Positions 46,510-55,792 of a stretch of 64,000 nt of DNA are shown piece by piece (position 1 is the first letter of the stretch; each line of letters starts with the position of its first letter). The notes under the pieces are model-generated. The model had not been told where the DNA came from, searched no databases, and saw only the letters and a list, made by a program, of their open reading frames with translations. Source of the DNA: an uncultured Clostridia bacterium (GTDB lineage: Bacteria > Bacillota > Clostridia > Lachnospirales > Lachnospiraceae). The translations under genes and the position numbers were made by a program. Location of the stretch: contig CAMYZE010000008.1 of the NCBI GenBank assembly GCA_947303805.1, positions 1-64,000 on the forward strand, read 5' to 3'.

Positions 46510-48546
46510 ATGAATAGATTTCCAAGGACATCAATTAATAGTAGGATAAGGAGAATAGTTATATATATTGTCTTGGCTGCAGTAATTATAGTTAGTGCAG
46601 TTGCAATATTCTTTTTAATTAAAATTAGAGATGGAAGTAAAAGTACTATAGTAGATGAAATGGAAAAAACGACTTCAATGATAGTTAAAGACAAAGTAGC
46701 TATAGCTGAACGCGACCTTGAATCATATGCAGATTATATAAAGGAAGACGTTTTATACATTGAATCGCTCTATAAGAATCCTGAAAAATTTGTTCCTAAC
46801 TATGTTGACAAACCAGATACATCTTTGAAAGACGTTTACTGCATGCAAAGAAACCTTGTCGACAAGAGTTATCGTGTGGAAAATATAAAGAATGAATTAT
46901 CTTTACTCGCCAATATTGAAACTTTGTGGAGCAACATGATGGAGCTAGAGGGTAAAACCATAACAACTATATATGCAGGAACTGAATCGGGATTTTTACT
47001 TAGCTATGACAAATATGTGTCTATGGCAGATGTAGATGAAGATGGTGAAGTATACTTTAACCATCTTAGCAGGCCTTGGTATAAAAAGGCAAAAGCTGCA
47101 AAAAAGGTTGTGTTCACAGACTTATCGCAGGATTATTTTGGAAGAGGATTGACACTCACTTGCGCAGCACCTTTTTACAACAATGGCGAATTTGCCGGAG
47201 TTGTTGGAATGGATATATTAATCAATGATTTACAGTCAGAAATTATTGATATAAATTTGGGTGAGGGCACATATGCATTTCTAGTAAATGAGATGGGAGA
47301 TATAATAGCATCTCCTTTTATGGATAAAAGCGCAACAAAGTTTGAAAATATCGGTGGTTTGCAGAGCGAATATTTACAAATTAGTTCAAGGATTTTATCG
47401 TACAGAAGTGGAATCATATCTTCCAATGATTTTTATTTAGCATATGAACCAATAAATGTTGCAAACTGGGTTCTTTGCATTCGTATACCTCAAACCTTGA
47501 TATTAGCACCAGTAAGGGCTATTGAAAACATAATTAGGCGAATGATAATTATTTTTGCAATAGTATTTGTATTAGTGGCGATATTCTCATTAATTAATGT
47601 TAGATTATTCACAAACAAGTTAACAAAGCCTATTTCAGATCTTAAGTATGACGTTGAAGAAATAAGTAGTGGCAACCTTGACTACATGGCAAGAGTGGAA
47701 GGCAATGATGAAATAAGTGACCTAGCAAATGCATTTAACGATATGACACTGTCTCTTAAGAATTATATTAAGGATTTAACTTCAATTACTGCTGAAAAGG
47801 AAAGAATAGGTGCAGAGTTAAATGTTGCGACTCACATACAATCATCTATGCTCCCATCAATATTCCCTGCATTTCCAAATGACAAAAGGTTTGATATTTA
47901 CGCAACCATGGATCCTGCAAAAGAAGTAGGTGGTGATTTCTATGATTTCTTTATGATTGACGATAAACATATTGCTGTAGTAGTTGCTGATGTGTCTGGA
48001 AAGGGAATACCTGCGGCATTATTTATGGTTATAGGAAAGACGCTTATCAAAGACCATACAGGAATCAAAAAAGATTTATCAAATGTATTTTATGAAGTAA
48101 ATAATTTATTATGTGAATCAAATAGTGAAAATTTATTCATCACTGCATTTGAAGCAGTTATTAATATTGAGACAGGCCACTTTACATATGTAAATGCAGG
48201 ACACGAGATGCCATTTATATATAAGAGAGGCAAAGAATGGACTGCATATCCGATGAAGCCTGGATTTGTTCTTGCTGGTATGGAAAATATGAAATTTGCA
48301 ACTGGAGATTTCTACCTTGAGCCCGGTGATAAAATATTCCAATATACTGATGGCGTGACAGAGGCAACAAATATAAATAACGAGTTATATGGTATGGATA
48401 GACTTAAAGCTGCTCTTGATGCGAACTCTGATAAGAAAGTGAGTGAGTTGTTGCCAGCAATAAAAGCGGACATTGATAAGTTTGTTGGTAGTGCACCACA
48501 ATTTGACGATATAACTATGCTTGGTTTTGAGTTTAAAGTTATTTAA
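46510..48546 (+). CDS. Membrane sensor SpoIIE phosphatase (dCache-HAMP-SpoIIE)
   Basis: 678 residues. Membrane segment (about 13-35), a large extracellular dCache-like sensor (about 40-330; SRPWYKKAKAAKKVVFTDLS and GVVGMDILINDL are typical), second membrane segment (about 340-360), HAMP linker, and SpoIIE PP2C domain (about 445-678; EVGGDFYDFFMIDD, VVADVSGKGIPAALFM, QYTDGVTEATN, FDDITMLGF). The phosphatase probably acts on a STAS protein in response to an extracellular ligand. The start at 46510 is 6 nt from AGGAG; the ATG at 46504 is too close. Confidence 0.92.
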   Translation: MNRFPRTSINSRIRRIVIYIVLAAVIIVSAVAIFFLIKIRDGSKSTIVDEMEKTTSMIVKDKVAIAERDLESYADYIKEDVLYIESLYKNPEKFVPNYVDKPDTSLKDVYCMQRNLVDKSYRVENIKNELSLLANIETLWSNMMELEGKTITTIYAGTESGFLLSYDKYVSMADVDEDGEVYFNHLSRPWYKKAKAAKKVVFTDLSQDYFGRGLTLTCAAPFYNNGEFAGVVGMDILINDLQSEIIDINLGEGTYAFLVNEMGDIIASPFMDKSATKFENIGGLQSEYLQISSRILSYRSGIISSNDFYLAYEPINVANWVLCIRIPQTLILAPVRAIENIIRRMIIIFAIVFVLVAIFSLINVRLFTNKLTKPISDLKYDVEEISSGNLDYMARVEGNDEISDLANAFNDMTLSLKNYIKDLTSITAEKERIGAELNVATHIQSSMLPSIFPAFPNDKRFDIYATMDPAKEVGGDFYDFFMIDDKHIAVVVADVSGKGIPAALFMVIGKTLIKDHTGIKKDLSNVFYEVNNLLCESNSENLFITAFEAVINIETGHFTYVNAGHEMPFIYKRGKEWTAYPMKPGFVLAGMENMKFATGDFYLEPGDKIFQYTDGVTEATNINNELYGMDRLKAALDANSDKKVSELLPAIKADIDKFVGSAPQFDDITMLGFEFKVI

Positions 48547-48557
48547 ATATTTAATAA

Positions 48558-49964
48558 ATGGCGTTTAGTAAAAATCAAAAAATAGAATTAGAAATTATTG
48601 ATATAACAAAAGAAGGACTAGGCATAGCGAAGCAAGATTCGCAAGTGTTTTTTGTAAAAGATGCTATAGTGGGAGATAAAGTAAATGCAGTTATTACAAG
48701 GGTTAACTCAAGTGTAATATATGCCAAGGCATTAGAAATAATTAAAAAGTCTAAAGATAGAGTAGAATCAAAATGTAAAGTTGCAAATAGCTGTGGTGGA
48801 TGTCAATTACTAAATCTAGATTATAAAAAACAACTAGAACTTAAAAAAAATAGTGTAATCAACACTCTTAATAAGATAGGTAAGATAGATTTAGAATTTT
48901 TAAGACAGCGTTACGATGGTATATTGTCAATGGAAACGCCGCATAGATTCAGAAACAAAATGCAGGTGCCGTTTGCGATTAGAAATGACAAAGTCATCTA
49001 CGGATTTTATGCTGGCAGAACTCATCATATAGTTGAATTTGATTATTGCCTTGCAGGGTTTAAAGACTCCGATATTATTTTAAATATAATTAGAGATGCA
49101 ATTATCAGATTCAATATAAGTGTATATGATGAAAACAAGAACGAAGGTGTGTTTAGAGAAGTCCTTATCCGCTGTGGAAATGTTTCTAAAGAAGTTAGCC
49201 TTACATATATTATCAACGATAATAATTATAAAAAAAACTTAGATAAATATAAAGTGTTTGATGAGTATGTAGTTGATAGATTTTATAAATATGAAGGTTT
49301 GCAGGATTCTTACAATATACTAACGTCAACTTTAAATATTAACACAAGTAATACCAATGTTCTTTTCGGAAATAAAAATGTAATTCTTCGAGGATCTGGA
49401 TGTATAGAAGATTATATCGGAGATATAAAATATCATATTTCACCTGAAAGTTTTTATCAAGTCAATATGTATATGACAAAATTGTTATACGATAGGGTTC
49501 TTGATTATGGCAATTTCTCAGGTAGTGAAAAAGTTATTGATCTTTATTGTGGAATAGGTACTATTTCATTGTATGTGGCAAAATATGTGAAAAGCATTTT
49601 AGGAATTGAAATAGTTGAGAAAGCAATTGAAAATGCAGAAGAAAATGCTAAAATTAATAATATTAAAAATGCCGATTTTGCCTGTGGAGATATTTCAGAA
49701 CGATATTGCGGAAATGAGCTTGTTGATAGTTATGATGTTGTGATAGTTGACCCGCCCCGAAAAGGCCTTGACGAAAAAGTAATTAATTGCATCGCAAGTA
49801 TGAAACCAAAAAAAATAATATATGTTAGCTGCGACCCAGCTACACTTGCGAGAGATATAAAAAGTTTTTCAAGTAAGCAATATAGTTTAGATAAATTTGT
49901 AAATGTTGATATGTTTCCTCATACTATGCATATAGAGACGGTAGCACTATTGAAAAGAGTCTAA
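48558..49964 (+). CDS. rlmD: 23S rRNA (uracil-5-)-methyltransferase RlmD/TrmA family
   Basis: 468 residues. N-terminal TRAM domain (residues 1-60), an Fe-S cluster motif CKVANSCGGCQLLNLDY, and a class I methyltransferase domain with VIDLYCGIGTISLYVA (SAM site), VIVDPPRKGLD and the catalytic Cys in YVSCDPATLARD. The family methylates uracil C5 in 23S rRNA or tRNA; the exact target cannot be told from sequence alone. The start has no ribosome-binding site and lies 11 nt after the preceding stop, so coupling is likely. It separates two phosphatase genes of the same type. Confidence 0.92.
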   Translation: MAFSKNQKIELEIIDITKEGLGIAKQDSQVFFVKDAIVGDKVNAVITRVNSSVIYAKALEIIKKSKDRVESKCKVANSCGGCQLLNLDYKKQLELKKNSVINTLNKIGKIDLEFLRQRYDGILSMETPHRFRNKMQVPFAIRNDKVIYGFYAGRTHHIVEFDYCLAGFKDSDIILNIIRDAIIRFNISVYDENKNEGVFREVLIRCGNVSKEVSLTYIINDNNYKKNLDKYKVFDEYVVDRFYKYEGLQDSYNILTSTLNINTSNTNVLFGNKNVILRGSGCIEDYIGDIKYHISPESFYQVNMYMTKLLYDRVLDYGNFSGSEKVIDLYCGIGTISLYVAKYVKSILGIEIVEKAIENAEENAKINNIKNADFACGDISERYCGNELVDSYDVVIVDPPRKGLDEKVINCIASMKPKKIIYVSCDPATLARDIKSFSSKQYSLDKFVNVDMFPHTMHIETVALLKRV

Positions 49965-49997
49965 TTAACATATCAAATAAAATAGGAGAACATTAAA

Positions 49998-52058
49998 TTG
50001 ACTATAATTTTAAAAATGACAGGCATAACTTTGTTATATGTTTTATTCACTATTTTTGTTTGGTATAAAATGCAGAATACTAAATATAATGCATTATCTA
50101 TAGTTACTATTGGAGTACTCTATGGCATAGGATCAATTCTGTCCACACATTTTGGGATAGACTATAGGCAAATGCTTTTAAATGTCCGCGATATTGGACC
50201 TCTAGCGGCAGGATTCTTTTTCCATCCGTTGTCAGGTGTTATTGCCGGACTCATAGGTGGAATAGAGAGATATATAGTAGGCACTTATTTTGGGATTGGT
50301 TCATACACAAGAATTGCCTGTAGTGTGTCAACTTGTCTGGCTGGTTTTTTGCCACTTGTGATGAAGAAATATATATTTAAGGGTCATCGTCCAAATGTAG
50401 TCTACACTTTTTTTATTGGTGCTACGACGGAAGTATTTCATATGTATGTGGTTTTTATAACCCATAGAGAAGATATGGAAATGGCATTTCATGTAGTTAA
50501 GAATTGTGCTACACACATGATAATATATACAGCTATTGGATTTTCATTATCTGCGGTTGCGATATCTGTTTTAGAAGGAACTTGGCGTAGCCCTTTGAGT
50601 AGAAAAAAAAGTAAAGACATTCCAATTACTAATACTTTCCAGAAGGCTTTATTTGTTGTAATGTTTATAGTTATAGGAATTAATTTTGCAACTTCATATT
50701 GGTTACAGACACAGACCGCATATCAATACTCAAAACTTGAAATAGATGACACGATAGAAGACGTTAAAGATAGATATGATAACAATGTTTTGCTTGATAA
50801 TGTTAGCATAGGCACCAACGGTATGTTTGATATCATAGATCCTAATGGATATATAGTTAAAGGAAATAATCAAGGTTATACACTAAGTGAAAATGAATTA
50901 CAATTATTAATAGATAAGTCTAAAGATGAATTTTTTACTCATACTTTTTTCAATAAAATATCTTTATGTAAGATTAATGTGCTCGGTGATGGCAATTTTT
51001 TAGTAGTTATACTTCCAGAAGAAGATGTGTTTAGATATAGAGATGCGCAGGCATATGAAAACGCTCTAGCAAATATATTATTATTTACTGTAGTTTTCTT
51101 TTTAGTATCTTTTATCGTAAAACAAATAGTTGTTGACAAAATTGACGATGTAAATGATTCTTTAACAAAAATTGCCGATGGTAATTTAGATGAAGTTGTG
51201 AATGTAAGGAGTTCCGTAGAGTTTAATTCCCTTTCGGATGATATAAATGATACTGTGATGGCATTAAAAGGATATATTAAAGATGCAGAACAACGAATAT
51301 CGCAAGAATTGGAGTTTGCTAGCAGCATACAGATGTCTGCTCTTCCAAGAAATTTTAAATTTCCAAGTAGATATGAATTTGAGATTTATGCATTGATGAA
51401 TGCTGCAAAGGAAGTAGGTGGAGACTTTTATGACTTCTTCTTCATCGATGAAAGTAAATTTGTACTTGTTATAGCAGATGTCTCAGGAAAGGGAATCCCT
51501 GCAGCACTCTTTATGATGAGAAGTAAGACTGCCATAAGAAGTTTCGCCGAAAATAGTTCATCACCTACTGAGATACTTGATAAAGTAAATAACGCTTTGT
51601 GCGACGGTAATGATACAGATATGTTTGTGACTGTGTGGATTGGAATTATAGATCTTAAAAATGGTGAAATGCTCTGTGCAAATGCAGGACACGAATTCCC
51701 TGTCATATATAGAAAGGATGGTAAATATGAGTCGTTTGAAGATGTTCACTCATTGCCACTTGCTGTTATAGAAGATGTGAAGGCCAAAGAATATAAAATC
51801 ACATTAAATCCAGGAGATAGAATATTTGTATATACTGATGGTGTGCCTGAAGCTATAAATACTGAAAAAGAACAATATGGAGCTGAGAGGTTGGTTAACG
51901 TTTTAAATGAAAACAAATCAGATCCTTTTGAGAAGCTTTTGCCAAAGGTTAGACAAGATGTGGCGGATTTTGCTAATGGAGAAGCTCAGTTTGATGATAT
52001 TACTATGGTAGGTTTTGTATTTAATGATTATTTACAAGAACATACTGATAATGCATAA
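49998..52058 (+). CDS. Membrane SpoIIE phosphatase with 5TMR-LYT-like N-terminus
   Basis: 686 residues. The N-terminal six-segment domain (1-195) resembles the 5TMR domain of LytS-type sensors (IGPLAAGFFFHPLSGVIAGLIGG). After another membrane segment (about 215-235), a small extracellular domain (240-350) and a last segment, a HAMP-like linker leads to a SpoIIE domain (about 440-680; EVGGDFYDFFFID, IADVSGKGIPAALFM, VYTDGVPEAIN, FDDITMVGF). The start is TTG at 49998, 9 nt after AGGAG. It is the second membrane phosphatase here with almost the same catalytic part, so the two probably share downstream targets but sense different signals. Confidence 0.9.
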   Translation: MTIILKMTGITLLYVLFTIFVWYKMQNTKYNALSIVTIGVLYGIGSILSTHFGIDYRQMLLNVRDIGPLAAGFFFHPLSGVIAGLIGGIERYIVGTYFGIGSYTRIACSVSTCLAGFLPLVMKKYIFKGHRPNVVYTFFIGATTEVFHMYVVFITHREDMEMAFHVVKNCATHMIIYTAIGFSLSAVAISVLEGTWRSPLSRKKSKDIPITNTFQKALFVVMFIVIGINFATSYWLQTQTAYQYSKLEIDDTIEDVKDRYDNNVLLDNVSIGTNGMFDIIDPNGYIVKGNNQGYTLSENELQLLIDKSKDEFFTHTFFNKISLCKINVLGDGNFLVVILPEEDVFRYRDAQAYENALANILLFTVVFFLVSFIVKQIVVDKIDDVNDSLTKIADGNLDEVVNVRSSVEFNSLSDDINDTVMALKGYIKDAEQRISQELEFASSIQMSALPRNFKFPSRYEFEIYALMNAAKEVGGDFYDFFFIDESKFVLVIADVSGKGIPAALFMMRSKTAIRSFAENSSSPTEILDKVNNALCDGNDTDMFVTVWIGIIDLKNGEMLCANAGHEFPVIYRKDGKYESFEDVHSLPLAVIEDVKAKEYKITLNPGDRIFVYTDGVPEAINTEKEQYGAERLVNVLNENKSDPFEKLLPKVRQDVADFANGEAQFDDITMVGFVFNDYLQEHTDNA

Positions 52059-52072
52059 GGATTAACTTATAT

Positions 52073-52795
52073 ATGACAAGTATTCAAAAAAAATTATTTA
52101 GCTTACAAGATAAAAAATATAGAGATTTTCAAAAAACTCTAATTCCTACAGTTGCATCAAATAGTGTAATAGGGGTGAGAACACCTGAACTTAAAAAATT
52201 TGCAAAAGAATATTATAAAGATAAAGACATTGAAAAGTTTTTAAACGACTTACCTCATAAGTATTTTGATGAGAATCAATTGCATGCCTTTATTATATCT
52301 GAAGAAAAGGATTTTAATACTTGCATATTATATATTGAAAAGTTCTTACCATATATCGACAATTGGGCAACGTGCGATCAGCTTAGCCCCAAGTGCTTTA
52401 AAAAAAATAAAGATAAATTACTAAAATATATAAATAAATGGATTAAGTCTAAAAAAGCATATGTGGTGAGATTTGCCATAGAAATGCTTATGAGTTATTA
52501 TCTTGATGAAGATTTTGATAAAAAGTATAATGATCTGGTTTCTAATCTTAAATTTAAATCTAAATATAAAGCTGTGGACATAAAATTAGATTCTGATAAA
52601 TATTATGTTGAGATGATGATTGCTTGGTATTTCGCTACAGCACTCGCTAAACAATACAAGCTTACTTTACCATATATTAAAAGGAAAAAATTAAATCCAT
52701 GGACACACAATAAAACAATTCAGAAAGCTATTGAAAGTTATAGAATTAGTGAACAACATAAAAAAGTACTAAGATCCTTAAAGGAGAAAGTATGA
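52073..52795 (+). CDS. DNA alkylation repair protein (AlkD-like HEAT-repeat glycosylase)
   Basis: 240 residues of alpha-helical HEAT-like repeats. Typical landmarks are GVRTPELKKFAKEY, DNWATCDQLSPK and the late helix with VEMMIAWYFATALAKQY. AlkC/AlkD enzymes remove alkylated bases without base flipping. The DNA-contact Trp/Asp set in NWATCD is present. The ATG follows AAGGA, 14 nt after the upstream gene. Confidence 0.88.
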   Translation: MTSIQKKLFSLQDKKYRDFQKTLIPTVASNSVIGVRTPELKKFAKEYYKDKDIEKFLNDLPHKYFDENQLHAFIISEEKDFNTCILYIEKFLPYIDNWATCDQLSPKCFKKNKDKLLKYINKWIKSKKAYVVRFAIEMLMSYYLDEDFDKKYNDLVSNLKFKSKYKAVDIKLDSDKYYVEMMIAWYFATALAKQYKLTLPYIKRKKLNPWTHNKTIQKAIESYRISEQHKKVLRSLKEKV

Positions 52796-52884
52796 TGCAA
52801 CGCATACAATTACTCGATTTGTGACAAGTTGGTCAACAACAGAATCAGATATAATTAAGTTGAAAGGAATATTGTAAAAAAAAT

Positions 52885-54015
52885 ATGCAAATAGTAGAAC
52901 AAAAGAAAGAAATGAGTAGAGATAATATTATCATTAGAACGAGCATCATTGGCATAATTACCAATTTTTTGCTAGTAGCTTTTAAGATGTTCGTTGGATT
53001 ATTATCTAATTCTATTGCTATAATTTTAGATGCCGTGAATAACTTGTCTGATGCTATGTCATCTATAATTACTATCGTTGGTACAAAACTTGCGAATAAA
53101 AAACCTGACAAGAAACATCCTATGGGATACGGAAGGATTGAATATCTTACAGCAATGATAGTTGCAGGGCTTGTGTTATATGCTGGTATTACATCATTAA
53201 TTGAATCTATAAAGAAAATTATTCATCCTGAAGCTCCTGACTATTCTACCACAACAATTGTAATCTTAGCCGTTGCTGTCGTCGCTAAGATATTACTCGG
53301 AAGATTTGTAAAGAGCCAAGGCGAAAAGGTAAATTCTAGTGCATTAGTTGCTTCAGGTTCAGATGCGACATTTGATGCAATACTATCTTTTTCAGTTTTG
53401 GTTTCAGCACTTATATTTATTTTTTCTAAAATATCACTTGAAGCATATGTAGGTGCAGCTATTTCATTATTTATTATAAAGTCAGGTATTGGTATGCTCA
53501 TAGAAACATTAAATGAGATACTTGGACAAAGAGCTGATAGGGAGTTAACTCAAAAAATTAAGAAAATAGTTGCAGGACATAAGGATGTAAGTGGTGCATA
53601 TGATTTATTCGTGTATAATTACGGACCAAATAAGCACTATGCGTCAGTTCATATCGAAATACCAGATACTATGACCGCTGAAGAGTTAGACATATTGACT
53701 CGCGAAATAGAGCAAGACGTATACCATAAGACTGGTGTTATAATGACAGGTATAGGCATTTATTCATATAATACAAAAGATGAAAAAATATCTGCTTTGA
53801 GGCGAAAGATACAGAAAATTGTATTTGAAAATGAGTTTGTCATTCAAATTCATGGTTTTTATGCTGATTTAGAAAATAAAAATATACGGTTTGATGTCGT
53901 ATTGAGTTTTGAAATAGAGGCACGAGAAGGAGTCAAGAAGATAACAGATGATTTGAAAAAAGAATTTCCTGATTATGAATTCTTTATAACCCCTGATGTT
54001 GATGTGTCTGATTAA
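52885..54015 (+). CDS. Cation diffusion facilitator (CDF) metal transporter
   Basis: 376 residues. Six membrane segments, with the metal-site helix AIILDAVNNLSDAMSS (HxxxD-type position Asp-Asn-Asp) and a second site near VASGSDATFDAILSF, then a cytoplasmic domain with YDLFVYNYGPNKHYASVHIEIPD. It probably exports Zn2+, Fe2+ or Mn2+; the D/N/D set is the manganese/iron-like variant. AAGGA lies rather far (16 nt) before the ATG, and a poly-A tract sits between. Confidence 0.92.
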   Translation: MQIVEQKKEMSRDNIIIRTSIIGIITNFLLVAFKMFVGLLSNSIAIILDAVNNLSDAMSSIITIVGTKLANKKPDKKHPMGYGRIEYLTAMIVAGLVLYAGITSLIESIKKIIHPEAPDYSTTTIVILAVAVVAKILLGRFVKSQGEKVNSSALVASGSDATFDAILSFSVLVSALIFIFSKISLEAYVGAAISLFIIKSGIGMLIETLNEILGQRADRELTQKIKKIVAGHKDVSGAYDLFVYNYGPNKHYASVHIEIPDTMTAEELDILTREIEQDVYHKTGVIMTGIGIYSYNTKDEKISALRRKIQKIVFENEFVIQIHGFYADLENKNIRFDVVLSFEIEAREGVKKITDDLKKEFPDYEFFITPDVDVSD

Positions 54016-54023
54016 GGTGTGAT

Positions 54024-54464
54024 ATGGAAGATAGAGAATTACAAAAAATAAATGAGCGAAAAGAGAATATAAAGAAATATATTGATAGACTATATAATAC
54101 AACAAGTGTAAATGCGGAGACCAATATAACAGAAGAATTAGTGAAGGAAGCAAAGAAACTTGGCATAGAGGAACTCGCCAATTTAGCTAATGAACTAGAT
54201 GTATTTGGAAAATGCGTATTGCATTATCGACTCCCAATTGATTTTCGATTAGATATTAATTTTTCAAAGGCAACTGAAGTTATTGAGAGTGAGAGAAAAC
54301 TCTATTGGAAAGACTATAAGCAAAAACTTGCAGAGAAAAAATTAAATCCAGAAGAAGAGTACAATAAAATCATTCTTATGGCTTGCACTTTACATGTACC
54401 AATTAAAGATGAAGAGCCAACTGATGAACCAACAGAAGAGCCAACAGAAGAAACGATAGTATGA
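54024..54464 (+). CDS. Protein of unknown function with acidic Glu-Pro-Thr tail
   Basis: 146 residues, highly charged and mostly helical, with no signal peptide or membrane segment. The C-terminus carries PTDEPTEEPTEE repeats that look like a flexible linker or tail. I do not recognise the body. It is tightly packed: 8 nt after the CDF gene, and a 4-nt ATGA overlap with the flavoprotein gene. It is probably part of the same transcript. Confidence 0.65.
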   Translation: MEDRELQKINERKENIKKYIDRLYNTTSVNAETNITEELVKEAKKLGIEELANLANELDVFGKCVLHYRLPIDFRLDINFSKATEVIESERKLYWKDYKQKLAEKKLNPEEEYNKIILMACTLHVPIKDEEPTDEPTEEPTEETIV

Positions 54465-55792
54465 TAATAGTAATTGTAGGTGGTGGTCCAGCTGGAATGC
54501 TTGCTGCCATTGCTGCATCTAAAACTAATGTAAATAATTCAGAGAAGGTCAAAGAACCTTCTCAAGTTATATTGTTGGAAAAAAATGAAAAGTTAGGAAA
54601 GAAACTATTTATTTCCGGGAAGGGGCGATGTAATCTAACAAATAATTGCAATAGAGAAGAGTTTTTTAGTAACATAGTGAGAAACCCAAAGTTTTTCTAT
54701 TCTGCTTTTTCTGAATTTTCAAATGAGGATTTGAAAAGACTAGTAGAAGACAATGGTTGTAAGCTGAAAGTGGAAAGAGGAAATAGAGTATTCCCAGTGA
54801 GTGATAAATCTTATGATGTAATAGATTCATTAAAAAGAGCATTAAAATCTTCAGGCGTTAAAGTTAAACTTAATATAGAAGTAAAAAGTATAGAGATTGT
54901 TAGTAAGAATGAATTGTGTGAGCAAGTTTCTTTTACTATATTAACAAGTGACAACGAAAAAATTTCCGCAGACAAAGTAATAATAGCTACCGGAGGTCTA
55001 TCATATCCATCAACTGGTTCAACTGGCGATGGATATAGGTTTGCAAACAAATTTTCAATTAATGTTATACCACAACAGCCATCACTTGTACCGCTGAACA
55101 TAAGGGAAGTAGATGAGTGTAAATCTATGCAAGGACTTACATTAAAGAACATAGCTATTAAAATTTTTGATGTTAATAAACCTAAAAATATAATATATGA
55201 GGATTTTGGCGAATTATTATTTACACATTTCGGTGTTAGCGGTCCAGTGATTTTATCCGCAAGTTGCTATTTAAGTAATGATTGTGACAAAATTCTATCT
55301 ATAGATTTAAAGCCAGCGTTAAGTCCTGAACAACTAGATGCAAGACTTATACGAGAGTTTGAAGAAAATGGTAACAAGAAGTTGAAAACTGTGATAGAGA
55401 CTCTTTTGCCGAGTTCTATGATAGATGTATTTTTAGGTAGACTTTATAAATGTGCAATTTTGAATAATAATAGAACAGAAAATTTAAGTAACTATAAAAT
55501 TGATGAATTTAAGGTCGCCAATGTAGATAAAGAGATGCGAAAGAATATAGTAAAACTATTAAAAGATTTTAGATTTACTATTACTAGTAAGAGAGGTTAC
55601 GACGAAGCAGTAGTTACTAGTGGCGGTATTGATGTGAAAGAACTTAATCCTAAAACAATGGAAAGCAAGAAAATAAAAGGTTTATATTTTGCAGGAGAAG
55701 TTATAGATATAGATGCTATGACCGGAGGTTTTAATATACAATTAGCTTGTTCTACAGGTTTTGTAGCGGGGATGAGTGCAAATGCCATTTAA
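54461..55792 (+). CDS. NAD(P)/FAD-dependent oxidoreductase of the HI0933/YhiN family
   Basis: 443 residues. The N-terminal Rossmann motif is IVIVGGGPAGMLAAIAAS, then GKGRCNLTNNC (family signature), VIIATGGLSYPSTGSTGDGYRFA, and a C-terminal FAD contact YFAGEVIDIDAMTGGFNIQLACSTG. The fold and family are certain; the substrate is unknown. It overlaps the preceding gene by 4 nt and the MBOAT gene by 11 nt. Confidence 0.92.
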   Translation: MIIVIVGGGPAGMLAAIAASKTNVNNSEKVKEPSQVILLEKNEKLGKKLFISGKGRCNLTNNCNREEFFSNIVRNPKFFYSAFSEFSNEDLKRLVEDNGCKLKVERGNRVFPVSDKSYDVIDSLKRALKSSGVKVKLNIEVKSIEIVSKNELCEQVSFTILTSDNEKISADKVIIATGGLSYPSTGSTGDGYRFANKFSINVIPQQPSLVPLNIREVDECKSMQGLTLKNIAIKIFDVNKPKNIIYEDFGELLFTHFGVSGPVILSASCYLSNDCDKILSIDLKPALSPEQLDARLIREFEENGNKKLKTVIETLLPSSMIDVFLGRLYKCAILNNNRTENLSNYKIDEFKVANVDKEMRKNIVKLLKDFRFTITSKRGYDEAVVTSGGIDVKELNPKTMESKKIKGLYFAGEVIDIDAMTGGFNIQLACSTGFVAGMSANAI

